Counted from the first letter of the stretch, positions 25,874-34,813 are shown. The stretch: DNA of 52,526 nucleotides from Terriglobia bacterium (GCA_009838515.1 VXRL01000020.1:1-52526), one strand, 5' to 3'. Numbers and translations are program-made. The notes: a model not told the origin generated them from the sequence alone.

Positions 25874-27687
25874 ATGTAGAACGCTCCCCGCTCAGTCCCG
25901 TCCTCGGTAGTGAAGCGGCTGTTCATGGTCGTCTTGCCAGCGGGCAGCTCCATCTTGATGGACGCGCTGGACGCGCCAGACTCTATGGGCACGGTCTCTT
26001 CCAACTCTCCGATGCGAAGCGTCGCCGTGTTCGCCTCGATCGGGAAGTTGGCGGGCTTGTCGCGCTGGTAAAGCTCGAATTCGTAGGTGCCAGCTCGGGT
26101 CACTTGGATATTCCAGGTCCCGTTCACGGCCGGGGCGCGGGAGACATGGCCTTGGTTCCATGGCACCTGCACTGAATCGTCCGGCGGGAGCCAGTCGTGG
26201 GCGGTGATCCGCGCCGGATTCTCGGCATCCGAGCCGATATCAAGGTGCACATGCTGCTCGAAGCGGTCGTCGATATGGTCCCACCACGCGTCGTACTCCG
26301 CGCGCAGCGCGGCGACCACTTCGGGATTCTCGCCGGAGATGTCCGTCAGCTGGCCCGGATCGGCTTGCATGTCATAGAGTTCCTGCCCGTTAACGAGCCG
26401 GTGCTGTTCCGTCATCACGGAACTCTTGCGCCAGCGTTCCGGGAACCGGATGCGCTGGGAATGCACGACCAGCGTCCGGTCGTTCCACTCCCCGCCCCGC
26501 AGTAAAGGCAGCAAGCTCGCGCCGTCCCAGTCCAGGTCATCCCGCCGCTGCGTGCCTGCCGCGTCCGCGAAGGTCGGCAGGACATCGATGTGCGCCGCGA
26601 GATTCGCGACATCCCGGGGAGCTCCCAAGTTTCCGGCAGGCCAGCGGACCAAGAACGGCACGCGATGGCCACCGTCATATTCGGACCCCTTCCTTCCGCG
26701 CATTCCCGCGTTGAAGCCCTGCCACGCGCCTTCAGCTTCTTCCTTGGCTGCCCGTGCGAGCAGCTCCGCGTTCGTCGAGCCCACCCTCTGGGTCGGGTGC
26801 GTATTGGTCACCCCGGCCGCGGAGCCGTTGTCGGTCATGAAGATCAGCAGGGTGTTGTTCGCGATGCCGAGTTCGTCCAGCTTCGCGGTCAGGCGCCCCA
26901 TGTTGTCGTCGATGTTCTCGATCATGCCGTAGAACTTGTCCATCGGACTGGGAACGCCCTTGTCGGCGTACGGCTTCGAATAGGACTCGTCGACTAAGAA
27001 CGGCCCGTGCGGGGCGTTGGTCGACAGATAGACGAAGAACGGGCTCCCGCCCTCGGCTTGCTGCTGCTCGACGAATCGCAAGGCGTTGTCAAAAAACACG
27101 TCGGTGCAGTAGCCCTCGTAGGCTGTAGGCTCGCCGTTGTGCCAATACGTGTCATCGAAGTAGTCGTTGCCCCAATAGTCGGGCGTCTGGCCGACGCCCC
27201 CGCCGCCGTGATAGACGGCTTCTTGGAAGCCTCGGTCGATCGGTCGGTAGGGCGAGTTGTCGCCTAGGTGCCACTTGCCGAAAAAGCCAGTCGCATAGCC
27301 GGCCGCCGAAAGTACGTCGGCGAATGAAGTCTCTTCGCGGTGGACGATCGAACGCCCCATGATCGTGTGCCAAACTCCAGTCCGCGACGAGTATCGTCCA
27401 GTGATCAGTGCGGATCTGGTCGGCGAGCAAGTGGGGTCGACATGGAAGTTTGTCATCCGCACGCTCTCAGCGTGCAGGGCATCCAGATTCGGCGTTCGGA
27501 TCATCGAATTTCCGTGCGCGCCGACCTCGCCGTAGCCTTGGTCGTCGGTCATCACGAGGATGATGTTGGGCCGGCTGTCGACCGGTCCCGTCGTGCATCC
27601 CGCGGCTAGTAGCAGGGCCGCCAGCACGAGCGCTAGCGGAGCGGATACGTCAAGCGGAAGATGCTGGCGGTTGCAGGGATTAGCCAT
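25855..27687 (-). CDS. Lipoprotein arylsulfatase-type sulfatase
   Basis: 610 residues from ATG 27687 (an upstream TTG at 27714 is open but adds nothing recognisable). The lipobox LAAGC (27-31) predicts a lipid-anchored exported protein. The alkaline-phosphatase fold starts at NIILVMTDDQGYG (metal Asp48/49). The formylglycine motif CSPTRSALITGR begins at C87 (C-x-P-x-R), followed by FFGKWHLGD, NAPHGPF and FMTDNGSAAG. It hydrolyses sulfate esters of sugars or small molecules. A C-terminal beta domain (about 510-610) has WNIQVTRAGTYEFELYQRD. Activity needs a formylglycine-generating enzyme or anaerobic maturase, neither of which is in the window. Its 3' end overlaps the receptor fragment on the other strand. 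Confidence 0.93.
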   Translation of the reverse strand: MANPCNRQHLPLDVSAPLALVLAALLLAAGCTTGPVDSRPNIILVMTDDQGYGEVGAHGNSMIRTPNLDALHAESVRMTNFHVDPTCSPTRSALITGRYSSRTGVWHTIMGRSIVHREETSFADVLSAAGYATGFFGKWHLGDNSPYRPIDRGFQEAVYHGGGGVGQTPDYWGNDYFDDTYWHNGEPTAYEGYCTDVFFDNALRFVEQQQAEGGSPFFVYLSTNAPHGPFLVDESYSKPYADKGVPSPMDKFYGMIENIDDNMGRLTAKLDELGIANNTLLIFMTDNGSAAGVTNTHPTQRVGSTNAELLARAAKEEAEGAWQGFNAGMRGRKGSEYDGGHRVPFLVRWPAGNLGAPRDVANLAAHIDVLPTFADAAGTQRRDDLDWDGASLLPLLRGGEWNDRTLVVHSQRIRFPERWRKSSVMTEQHRLVNGQELYDMQADPGQLTDISGENPEVVAALRAEYDAWWDHIDDRFEQHVHLDIGSDAENPARITAHDWLPPDDSVQVPWNQGHVSRAPAVNGTWNIQVTRAGTYEFELYQRDKPANFPIEANTATLRIGELEETVPIESGASSASIKMELPAGKTTMNSRFTTEDGTERGAFYIYANRL

Positions 27688-27798
27688 GGTGTTTCGATTG
27701 AACGTACCATACAAGCGCCGCTCCCGACCGGATAGTCATGTCCCTGCTCATCGTGTCAAAGCTCAGACCGAGAGCCTCCAGATCCGTGACCGAAACCG

Positions 27799-28644
27799 TC
27801 ACTCCCAAGGCTGGTCCTTCAGGAACGCCGCGTGTTCCACCAAGGGCTTCTCCGCCTGGAAGTGTTTCCGGTAGGCGGCGACCCAGTCCCGGGCGATGTC
27901 TGCCTGGGCGGCCCGTAGCGAGATTTCCCCGCTGCAAGTCTTCCGCACGAGCCTTTCCTCGAGCGCGTCTTTCGCGTTCGCGTCCCAAACCGACCCTTCG
28001 TAGGGCTGCGGCCACAGGTTCTCCGGGACCGTGACCCCTCCGAGCTCCGGCGGTACCAAATGGTCGAGTTCGTACGCCAGCGGCTGCGGTGTCTCGATAC
28101 CATGGGCCCGGAAGACCGCCAGCGCAACTTGGCGGTCGACCGTCACGGGGACAGCCGGCCTGTCGGACGCGCACAGCTCGACCGAGCTCGCGGGACCTAT
28201 CCTGCCAGGTGTCAGGCGCGAGTCGGGCACCGCTCGGAAAGCTGCCACGCTCGGCCCGTCGATAGGGGCATTGCCGGAGTACCACAAGATCCCGCCCGTG
28301 CCGAAGGCGATGGCCAAGGCCACGGTGGCTAAGGCGGCGGAGAGCCTCCAGGCCGGCTGCGATCGTTGATCCGAGCCCTCCGCAACGGCCCGGGCAAGGG
28401 CGTCACGGAGCTGATGCCTCGCCGATTCCGGCGGGGGCAGGGCCTCATCCAGAATCCGTCGGCGGGCCGCGAAGAACTCTTGCAGCGGCGCTTGCATCCC
28501 ATTCAGCCGAGCCCGGCAGTCCTCGCATTCCTCGATATGCTGCCGGCAGCGACGAGCGCGTCGCGCCTGGGCTCCGCCCTGCAGAAGGAAGACTAGGTCC
28601 GCGTCGGACAGGTGTCGTTCGCGACCCCACACCGTCGTCCTCAC
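27799..28644 (-). CDS. Membrane anti-sigma factor with a C-terminal HNH-like domain
   Basis: 281 residues. The start is GTG 28644, which overlaps the stop of the sigma gene as GTGA; an ATG at 28686 would overlap that gene by 46 bases. Residues 20-45 carry the zinc-finger anti-sigma motif H36-x3-C40-x2-C43 (HIEECEDC), the sigma-binding domain. One transmembrane helix follows (101-122, LSAALATVALAIAFGTGGIL). Outside the membrane, residues 139-262 match a small HNH-type domain: PDSRLTPG, YELDHLVPPELGG (D194-H195), ENLWPQPY (N209), AKDALEERLV and ARDWVAAYRKHF. The domain could sense a ligand or still bind metal. Family motifs are seen in the sequence; the fusion's role is inference. Confidence 0.82.
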   Translation of the reverse strand: MRTTVWGRERHLSDADLVFLLQGGAQARRARRCRQHIEECEDCRARLNGMQAPLQEFFAARRRILDEALPPPESARHQLRDALARAVAEGSDQRSQPAWRLSAALATVALAIAFGTGGILWYSGNAPIDGPSVAAFRAVPDSRLTPGRIGPASSVELCASDRPAVPVTVDRQVALAVFRAHGIETPQPLAYELDHLVPPELGGVTVPENLWPQPYEGSVWDANAKDALEERLVRKTCSGEISLRAAQADIARDWVAAYRKHFQAEKPLVEHAAFLKDQPWE

Positions 28645-29246
28645 GCTTGCACACTCTGGAGCCGCGCGGCGGCCCGCCTGATGCAATTCGAAACCGTTCC
28701 TAGGGAAACTCCCAGCGCGCGGGCGATTTCACGATATCGCAAGCCCTCGGCCCGCAGGCTCAAGCAGTAGCGATCGCGCGCGGGGAGCGCGTTCAGCACA
28801 GCACACATTCGGTCATAACGCTGGCGCATGCGTAGCCGCTGCTCCGGGTTCGGCGCTCCGTCAGCTACTGGATCGGCAAATGACGGCGTTCGAATCGTCT
28901 TTCGAGCCCGTCCGTTGAGCCTGCGACTCTTCAAGCCGAGATTGTGCGCAGTCCGGAAGATCCAGCCTCTCAGATTCGTCCGAGGCCGGCCTCGGTGCAG
29001 GTGTCTGAACAGCGCCAGGAATGTCTCCTGGACCACATCCTCGCCGTCGGCAACGCTCAGGCCCATCGAAAGCAGGTAGCGGAGGATCGGCTCCCGGAGG
29101 TCATCGAACAGGGCGGTCACTTCGTCGTGGATCTCGACGCGGTGGGTTGCGGGAACTGCCTTGCCGGAAACTCCCGGAATCGGCAGGGTTGCGACTGCCC
29201 CGCCGACAGAGGAAGCGGGGACGTGCCATGGATGCCTGACGGCCAT
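28641..29246 (-). CDS. ECF-type RNA polymerase sigma factor
   Basis: 201 residues from ATG 29246. The first 40 residues are not part of the sigma fold, so an internal start (for example near VEIHDEVTA) is possible. Region 2 is LREPILRYLLSMGLSVADGE plus DVVQETFLALFRHL, the core-binding and -10 recognition helix. Region 4 is LPARDRYCLSLRAEGLRYRE, then IARALGVSLGTVSNCIRRAA, a helix-turn-helix for the -35 element. It is coupled to its anti-sigma factor by a GTGA overlap and is divergent, with about 95 bases between starts, from the TonB receptor at 29342. Autoregulation and control of that receptor operon are likely but not shown. Confidence 0.92.
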   Translation of the reverse strand: MAVRHPWHVPASSVGGAVATLPIPGVSGKAVPATHRVEIHDEVTALFDDLREPILRYLLSMGLSVADGEDVVQETFLALFRHLHRGRPRTNLRGWIFRTAHNLGLKSRRLNGRARKTIRTPSFADPVADGAPNPEQRLRMRQRYDRMCAVLNALPARDRYCLSLRAEGLRYREIARALGVSLGTVSNCIRRAAARLQSVQA

Positions 29247-29276
29247 GCCCAGACGTCGCCCAGCTTCGCGCCGCCC

Positions 29277-29338
29277 GTTTCAGGCGTGATCAGAAAAACC
29301 CTGAACGAAACCGGGCGAATTGGAATGTACAAGTGTAC
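29277..29338. promoter_or_regulatory. Divergent control region between sigma and receptor genes
   Basis: Contains an inverted pair TTCAGG (29279-29284) and CCTGAA (29300-29305), a GAAC block at 29303-29306 that resembles an ECF -35 core for rightward transcription, and a 12-base dyad GTACA-AG-TGTAC at 29327-29338 just before the receptor ATG. The -10 partner is not clear. These are candidates only. Confidence 0.3.
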
Positions 29339-29341
29339 CCT

Positions 29342-31777
29342 ATGTCTCGCTCGCACTTTGCCCGCGTTCGTCTTGCTGCGACGGTGTTGTCGTTCTGCAT
29401 CTTCCTCGCCCCGTCCGCCCGGGCCCAAGTGATGGACGGCCGGCTGGAGGTTCGCGTCATCGACCCTAGCGGCCAGGGCGTGCCTGCCGCACTCGAACTC
29501 GTCTCGCGAAGTCCCCAATTCGTTGCGGGCGCGGTCGCCGACGCCGAGGGACGAGCGACCCTGCATCGCATTCCGCCAGGCACCTACTTGCTCACGGCGC
29601 GCCACGAGGGATTCGAGATCGCGGAACGCCGCATCGCATTGCAGTCGGCAGTTCCGCGGGTCGTCGAGATCGCACTCTCCCTGGCCGCGGTCCGGGAGGA
29701 AGTCACCGTTCGCGCCCCCGCGCCGCTGTTCGAGCCGTACCGGCCGTCGCAGGGCACGCGGTCCGGCCGCGAGGCCCTTGAGCTGGCCCTGGGAACCACT
29801 CTGGGCCGGAGCACCGTCGACATGGTCACGGCGATGCCCGGATGGTTGCTGGAAGCCAATGCCGTGCTCCACCCGCGGGGGTCCGAGTACGACACGCAGT
29901 ACGTGATCGACGGCATGCCCCTGTACGACAACCGCTCGATAGCCTTCGCACCGGCGTTCGAGAACTCCGAGTTCGAGGCAGTCACAGTCTTTACTGCGGG
30001 CATCCCGGCCGAATACGGCCGGAGGCTGGGAGGCGTGATAGCACTTGACACGCGACGGAGTGCCATCAGCGGACACCGGACCTCGCTCGATTTGCAGGGC
30101 GGGAGCTACACGACGCGCATCGGCGCGTTCTCGCACCAGTACGCGAGCGGCGGCACTGAACTGTCGATCGGACTTCAGGCGGGCACCACTGACCGGTACC
30201 TCGATCCGCCCTCGCTGGAGAACTTCACGAATCGCGGCAGTTCCGGCGGCGGCAACGCGCGGTTTGCCCGCGATCTCAGCAGCCGCCATCGGCTGACTGG
30301 GTACGCGCGCACCAACCGCACGAACTTCCTGGTACCAAACGACCTTGTCCAGCAGGAGGCAGGGCAGCGACAGGACCGCCGGTCGAGCGAGACAGCAGGG
30401 CAGGTGCACTATCAGGGCACGTTGTCACGCCGGACGCTGATATCGGTCCGCGGGATGTTGCGGGATCTGACCAGCGAACTCTGGAGCAACGAACTGTCGA
30501 CGCCCGTCTATGTTCTGCAGGATCGCGGGTTCGGCCAAGGCGTGGTGATGGCCGACGTGACGTTCGAGGGAGAGGGCCACACACTCAAGATCGGCGGGGA
30601 CATTCGATCCAGCGGGCTCCGGGAACGCTTCCTGATGGCGGAGCCTGACGAACTGCCGGACTTCGATCTGGACTTCCGCGACAGGCAACGCAGCACCGAG
30701 GCCAGCTTCTACGCTTACGACCAGCTGCGGGCCGGAAACTTCGCAGCCAGCATCGGCTTCCGTTTCGATGAGTACCGCCTGCTGATTTCGGACCGCGCGT
30801 TCAGCCCGCGCCTCGCGGCCAGCTACTTCGTTCCCCCGGCGAGTCTCCAGCTGTATGCCTCCTACGATCGGATCTTCCAGCCGCCCCCGACCGAGAACTT
30901 GCTCCTGAGCAGTGCCGCGACCGGCTTGGGGCTGGACGCTGTCGAAGAGGTTCTGGCGGTTCCGGCCAACAAGGGGGATTTCTTCGAAATCGGCATGCGC
31001 AAACCGATCGGGGGCGCAATGCGGATCGAAGCCAAGCACTACTGGCGCCGGTTCCAGAACTACATCGACGACGACGTCTTTCTCAATACCGGCCTGTCTT
31101 TTCCGATCACGTTCGATTCGGCGGCGATCGAAGGGACCGAGGTCCGCATCGAAGCCCCCCGATGGAAGGGCATCTCGGCATTCGCCAGCTATTCCAACAT
31201 GCTGGGAAGGGCCAGATCTCCGGTCACGGGCGGACTCTTCGTGGAGGGCGGGGAGGCTGAGGAACTCCGGGACGTGGTCGAGGAGTTTCCGATCAGTCAA
31301 GACCAGCGGAACACCGTTGCGACGACCGTCCGATTCCAGATTCATCCCAGAGTCTGGGCTTCGTTCGGCATCCGGTACGGAAGCGGGTTGCCTGTCGAAC
31401 TGGAGGATGACGACGATGATGATGACGACGATGATCACGGCGACGACGATGACGACAAGGATGATGACGACGATCACGGGCACGACGATGATGACGGCGA
31501 TCACGGGCACGACGATGACCACGCCGAAGCTCAGCCGGTTCCGGCAGCCATCCTCAGGAAAGTGAATTTCGCGCGCTCTCGAGTGCGCCCCAATCTCAGC
31601 CTCGACTTCTCTGTCGGATCCCGTGTATGGGAGGAGGGAAGCAAGTCCGCGACACTCCAGTTCGACCTGCGCAACGCTACGAACCGGCTCAACGTCATCA
31701 ACTTCAGCGGGCTCTTCTCGGGCACGGCCCTTGCGCCCGGCCGCCAGGCGACCGTGCAACTGCGCGTACGGTTCTAG
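29342..31777 (+). CDS. TonB-dependent receptor with Asp/His-rich tract
   Basis: 811 residues from ATG 29342 (a GTG nine bases earlier is weaker). Signal peptide ends at SARAQ (about residue 29). A carboxypeptidase-regulatory domain covers about 30-115 (LEVRVIDPSGQGVPAALELV). The plug (about 120-230) has TQYVIDGMPLYDNRS and AGIPAEYGRRLGGVI. The barrel follows and ends in VQLRVRF with a terminal Phe. At residues 689-727 lies a 39-residue tract of 28 Asp, 6 His, 4 Gly and 1 Lys, placed between two predicted strands (FGIRYGSGLPVELE and RKVNFARSRVRPNL), so it should be an external loop. Such a loop could bind divalent metals. It is first of a likely operon running to 38742 and divergent from an ECF sigma/anti-sigma pair. 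Confidence 0.88.
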   Translation: MSRSHFARVRLAATVLSFCIFLAPSARAQVMDGRLEVRVIDPSGQGVPAALELVSRSPQFVAGAVADAEGRATLHRIPPGTYLLTARHEGFEIAERRIALQSAVPRVVEIALSLAAVREEVTVRAPAPLFEPYRPSQGTRSGREALELALGTTLGRSTVDMVTAMPGWLLEANAVLHPRGSEYDTQYVIDGMPLYDNRSIAFAPAFENSEFEAVTVFTAGIPAEYGRRLGGVIALDTRRSAISGHRTSLDLQGGSYTTRIGAFSHQYASGGTELSIGLQAGTTDRYLDPPSLENFTNRGSSGGGNARFARDLSSRHRLTGYARTNRTNFLVPNDLVQQEAGQRQDRRSSETAGQVHYQGTLSRRTLISVRGMLRDLTSELWSNELSTPVYVLQDRGFGQGVVMADVTFEGEGHTLKIGGDIRSSGLRERFLMAEPDELPDFDLDFRDRQRSTEASFYAYDQLRAGNFAASIGFRFDEYRLLISDRAFSPRLAASYFVPPASLQLYASYDRIFQPPPTENLLLSSAATGLGLDAVEEVLAVPANKGDFFEIGMRKPIGGAMRIEAKHYWRRFQNYIDDDVFLNTGLSFPITFDSAAIEGTEVRIEAPRWKGISAFASYSNMLGRARSPVTGGLFVEGGEAEELRDVVEEFPISQDQRNTVATTVRFQIHPRVWASFGIRYGSGLPVELEDDDDDDDDDDHGDDDDDKDDDDDHGHDDDDGDHGHDDDHAEAQPVPAAILRKVNFARSRVRPNLSLDFSVGSRVWEEGSKSATLQFDLRNATNRLNVINFSGLFSGTALAPGRQATVQLRVRF
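31406..31522 (+). repeat. GAT/GAC low-complexity tract encoding the Asp/His-rich loop
   Basis: 117 bases made almost only of GAT, GAC, CAC and GGC codons. Irregular alternation of GAT and GAC keeps it from being a perfect microsatellite, which suggests selection on the protein. Such tracts can change length by slippage in triplets without breaking the frame. Confidence 0.85.
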
Positions 31778-31842
31778 CTCGCCGAGTCGGCCAAGACGGG
31801 CCGACGAGGCATAACATTGAGAGAGTGGCCGGTGCACCAGCC

Positions 31843-32649
31843 ATGAGGGGTCAATTCATTCGCGGCATGCTCGCGCTGCTCGCCTTCGCGGTTGCCGCAC
31901 AGGCGCAGAGCCGCGCAGTCTTCCTCACGGACGGCACGCGCCTAGATGTTCGCGAGTACGAGGTGGTCGACGACCGCGTGCGCTACTTCAGCTCCGAGCG
32001 GGGCCAGTGGGAGGAAGTACCAGCCGCGATTGTCGACCTCGAGCGGACTAACGTCTACAACAGGGCTCGCAGGGCGGAGTTCGAGCAGCGGCAGGCGGAG
32101 GAACGCCGAGAGCGGTTGGCCGAACGGCGAGCCCGGACCGAGCTGCACTCGGTGCCCTTGGACGACGGCGTCTACTATCTGCGCGGGCAGGAACCGGTGC
32201 TCGTAGAACAAGTCTTCTATGAGATCGACCGCAGCACCGGACGGTCCTTTCTGAATATTCTCACGCCGGCACCTGTCATCGCCGGCAAGCGCACGTTGTC
32301 CATCAAGGGGGTGTCTGCGAGCACGGTCACCACCGATGAGAAGCCGGCCTTCTATATCCGCCTGGACAGCTTCTCGCGCTTTGGCATTGCGCGGATCGAG
32401 CCGGAGCGGAAGAAGGACAGGCGCATTGTGCAGCAGGTGTACACGGTCCCGAGGTCAGACGAGCAGTTCGAAGCGCAAGACGAGGTCGAGGTCTTCCGGC
32501 AGCAGCTGGCTCCACTCGTCTACAAGGTGTGGCCGGTTGAACCGCTCGCGGCGGGTGAGTACGCGATCGTAGACTTCACCCCGGGCGAGTCGGACTTGCG
32601 CGTGTGGGCCTTCAGCCACCGGCCTGGCGGACAGGCTGAGGCGCGCTAG
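31843..32649 (+). CDS. Secreted protein of unknown function
   Basis: 268 residues from ATG 31843, which begins directly at a signal peptide (MRGQFIRGMLALLAFAVAA, then QAQS); the open frame upstream lies inside the receptor gene. After the signal come AVFLTDGTRLDVREYEVVDD and VRYFSSERGQWEEVPAAIVD, a beta pattern common in acidobacterial exported proteins. A charged helix follows (ARRAEFEQRQAEERRERLAE) and then a larger beta-rich domain with VYYLRGQEPVLVEQVFYEID and EYAIVDFTPGESDLRVWAF. I do not recognise a named family. It follows the metal-loop receptor by 65 bases and precedes the adaptor gene by eight, so it probably belongs to the same transcript. Confidence 0.78.
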   Translation: MRGQFIRGMLALLAFAVAAQAQSRAVFLTDGTRLDVREYEVVDDRVRYFSSERGQWEEVPAAIVDLERTNVYNRARRAEFEQRQAEERRERLAERRARTELHSVPLDDGVYYLRGQEPVLVEQVFYEIDRSTGRSFLNILTPAPVIAGKRTLSIKGVSASTVTTDEKPAFYIRLDSFSRFGIARIEPERKKDRRIVQQVYTVPRSDEQFEAQDEVEVFRQQLAPLVYKVWPVEPLAAGEYAIVDFTPGESDLRVWAFSHRPGGQAEAR

Positions 32650-32657
32650 CAGGGCAG

Positions 32658-33872
32658 ATGTCGAACCCTGCGCTGATCTTCTGCGCCTGCTGCTTGGGCA
32701 CGGCCCTGGCATGCGGAGGCCCTACCGAGGGCGTTGAGGGTACCAGCCCGGCCCGCCGCGACATCGAGAGCGCCTTGACCACGAACGGCCGGATTGAGAC
32801 AGAACGGACTGCCGTGGTGCGCTCCAGCACGTCGGGACGGGTCGGCCGGCTCTACGTCCGCCGCGGGGCCAAGGTCGAGCGGGGCGAGCCGCTGCTGCGG
32901 CTGGTCGACGCCGGTCAAGAGGCTGCGCGCGATCGCGCCGGCGCTCGCTTGGCAGCCGCCAAGGCTCGCCTGGTGCAGCTGGAAGCCGGTCTAGATCCGC
33001 TTCGCAAAGCGGAGCTTCTTGGAGAATTGACGAAGCTGGAGGCCGCCCGGACTCGGGCGTCAGAGGATCTAGAAAAGCTCCGGCGGCTATCGGCTCGGAA
33101 CGCGGTTGCACGGTCCGAAGTCGATGCCCAGTCACGTGTCTTGCAAGACCTTGCAGACAACATCGAAGCAGTCAGCCATCAATTGCAGGCGCCGCCGCTA
33201 GAGGGGAGGCGCTCGGAGCTTGAGGCTGCGATTCTGGAAGCGGAGGCAGAGCTGCAAGAAGCGGAACGGGCCGTAAGGGCTCTCGTGCTGCGGGCGCCGG
33301 CCAGCGGCACGCTCTTTTCGCTGGCGGCCCGAGAGGGCGATTTTCTGGAATCCGGAAGCCTGGTCGCCCGCATAGGGGTCACTGCAAGGGTGACGGCGCG
33401 CATCTTCGTCGACGAGCCCGAGCTTGGCAGGGTCACGCAAGGGTGCGTTGCTCGTATCAGCGCCGACGCATACCCCGGGCGGGAATGGGAATGCCGGGTG
33501 GAAACGCTGGCTACGGAAGTGGTCGAAGTCGGCCCGCGACGCGTGGGCGAGGTCCTGTGTCAGGCGGACGACCCGGATAGCCTCCTCCTGCCGGGGCTGG
33601 CCGTGCGGGTGCGGATCGTGACCCAGCGAGCCCAGCGCGTGCTGAGCGTACCGCGCGCAGCCGTAGTGGGCGGCAGCGAAGAGCCCTTCGTGTGGGCGGT
33701 GGAAAACGGTCGAGCGGCGAAGCGCGCAGTGGTGCTAGGAGTGGTTGGTCCCGTATATGCGGAAGTCGTCAGCGGATTGGCGGAGTCCGACTCTATTGCG
33801 TTGCCGCGGGATCGCACCCTCATCGAGGGACAGCGGTTGCGCCTGGACCAGGCGGCCGAGGGCATCCAATGA
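32658..33872 (+). CDS. Periplasmic adaptor (membrane fusion) protein of an efflux system
   Basis: 404 residues. The N-terminus has a hydrophobic leader ending in TALACGG (C19), a possible though atypical lipobox. Residues about 45-80 are the first half of a lipoyl/biotinyl hairpin (VVRSSTSGRVGRLYVRRGAK). Residues 90-205 form a long coiled coil (RAGARLAAAKARLVQLEAGL, AILEAEAELQEAERAVRALV), then LRAPASGTLFSLAAREGDF closes the lipoyl domain. Beta-barrel and membrane-proximal parts follow (VPRAAVVGGSEEPFVWAVEN). It would link an inner-membrane transporter to an outer-membrane TolC channel. It overlaps the next TPR gene by ATGA, and the permease and TolC-like genes lie just downstream. Confidence 0.88.
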   Translation: MSNPALIFCACCLGTALACGGPTEGVEGTSPARRDIESALTTNGRIETERTAVVRSSTSGRVGRLYVRRGAKVERGEPLLRLVDAGQEAARDRAGARLAAAKARLVQLEAGLDPLRKAELLGELTKLEAARTRASEDLEKLRRLSARNAVARSEVDAQSRVLQDLADNIEAVSHQLQAPPLEGRRSELEAAILEAEAELQEAERAVRALVLRAPASGTLFSLAAREGDFLESGSLVARIGVTARVTARIFVDEPELGRVTQGCVARISADAYPGREWECRVETLATEVVEVGPRRVGEVLCQADDPDSLLLPGLAVRVRIVTQRAQRVLSVPRAAVVGGSEEPFVWAVENGRAAKRAVVLGVVGPVYAEVVSGLAESDSIALPRDRTLIEGQRLRLDQAAEGIQ

Positions 33873-34645
33873 CTAGCCGGATCCTTGCCGTCCTGCTGAT
33901 ATTCGCCGGTGGCTTGTCTGCGGAGCAGCACCGGCAGCTTGCTCTCCAGCACTACGCCGCCGAGGAGTACGAGCGGGCGCAGCGGGCATTCGAAAGGGCC
34001 CTGCTCGAAAATCCAGAGAATTCCGAGCTCAACCTCTGGGTCGGGCTTGCGATTGGACGGCGCGTCCAGACCATGTCCGCGTTTCGACGCCTCGGGGCCA
34101 TGCCACTGGTAGCGCGGGTCAAGCGGCAGTTCGAGAAGGCGGTCGCGCTTGACGGCTCCAACATCGACGCGCTGGACGCCCTGATGGGATTCCTGTTGGA
34201 GGCCCCTGGAATCGTCGGCGGCAGCAAGCGCGATGCGCGCGGCGTTGCCGAGCGCATTCAGGCAGTCAGTTCCGCGCACGGTGCCTATGCATTGGGAATC
34301 TGGCACGAGGAAGTTGGCGAGATCGAACAGGCGTGCAAGCAGTTTGAACTGGCCCGCGAGCGAGCCCCTGACAACTCCAGCTATCTCGTGGCCCACGCGG
34401 GGTTCTTGGCAAGGCGCGGGTCGCATGCCGAGAGCGACGACCTGTTTGAAGCCGCGCTTGCGCGCGATCCGGAGAATCCGGCTGTATGGCTGGCGGCTGC
34501 CAAGGCTTGGATTGGGGCTAGGCGCAAGTCGCTGTATCCGCGTGCCAAGCAGCTTGCCGAGCGCTATCTTGCTAGCCCGGATCGCGATCCGAACGGGACC
34601 CCGCTGTTCGAAGTGCGAGCGCTGCTGAAGAGAGTTCCGAGGTAG
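33869..34645 (+). CDS. Exported TPR protein inserted in the efflux operon
   Basis: 258 residues from ATG 33869, set by the ATGA overlap with the adaptor gene. A short signal peptide (MTSRILAVLLIFAGGLSAEQ) precedes TPR motifs at about 20-60 (HRQLALQHYAAEEYERAQRA) and again at 135-215 (AYALGIWHEEVGEIEQACKQ, AHAGFLARRGSHAESDDLF). The middle contains RFEKAV-like helices and ALMGFLLEAPGIVGGSKRDA, a phrase seen in secreted TPR proteins of this type. Its position between adaptor and permease is unusual for MacAB-TolC systems. It may be a periplasmic accessory of the transporter. Confidence 0.82.
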   Translation: MTSRILAVLLIFAGGLSAEQHRQLALQHYAAEEYERAQRAFERALLENPENSELNLWVGLAIGRRVQTMSAFRRLGAMPLVARVKRQFEKAVALDGSNIDALDALMGFLLEAPGIVGGSKRDARGVAERIQAVSSAHGAYALGIWHEEVGEIEQACKQFELARERAPDNSSYLVAHAGFLARRGSHAESDDLFEAALARDPENPAVWLAAAKAWIGARRKSLYPRAKQLAERYLASPDRDPNGTPLFEVRALLKRVPR

Positions 34646-34813
34646 GTCGCGAACGGCGCGAGAGGTGCCGCTTGGCCGGTGCGCCGACAGGGACTCTGAA
34701 ACGGTCTGGGCCGATGCCCGGTGCTGGCGGAGCGAGCGGGCGCAGCCGCGCGACCGCGCTGATTCGCGCTACCGGGGGCCGGTGGACTGCGGGGAGTGCT
34801 TAGGCTAGAGAGG

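Noticed and set aside
29117..30409. Long minus-strand open frame (430 codons) opposite the receptor gene
   Set aside because: It is the mirror of the receptor coding strand, has no family motif or signal peptide and would overlap the sigma gene start.
31406..31522. Asp/His tract as a CRISPR array or tandem repeat locus
   Set aside because: There is no fixed repeat and spacer pattern; it is in frame inside a receptor gene.
30425..31837. Minus-strand open frame of 470 codons with a Val/Ile-rich tract
   Set aside because: The Val/Ile tract is the antisense reading of the Asp codon tract; no start context or homology pattern.
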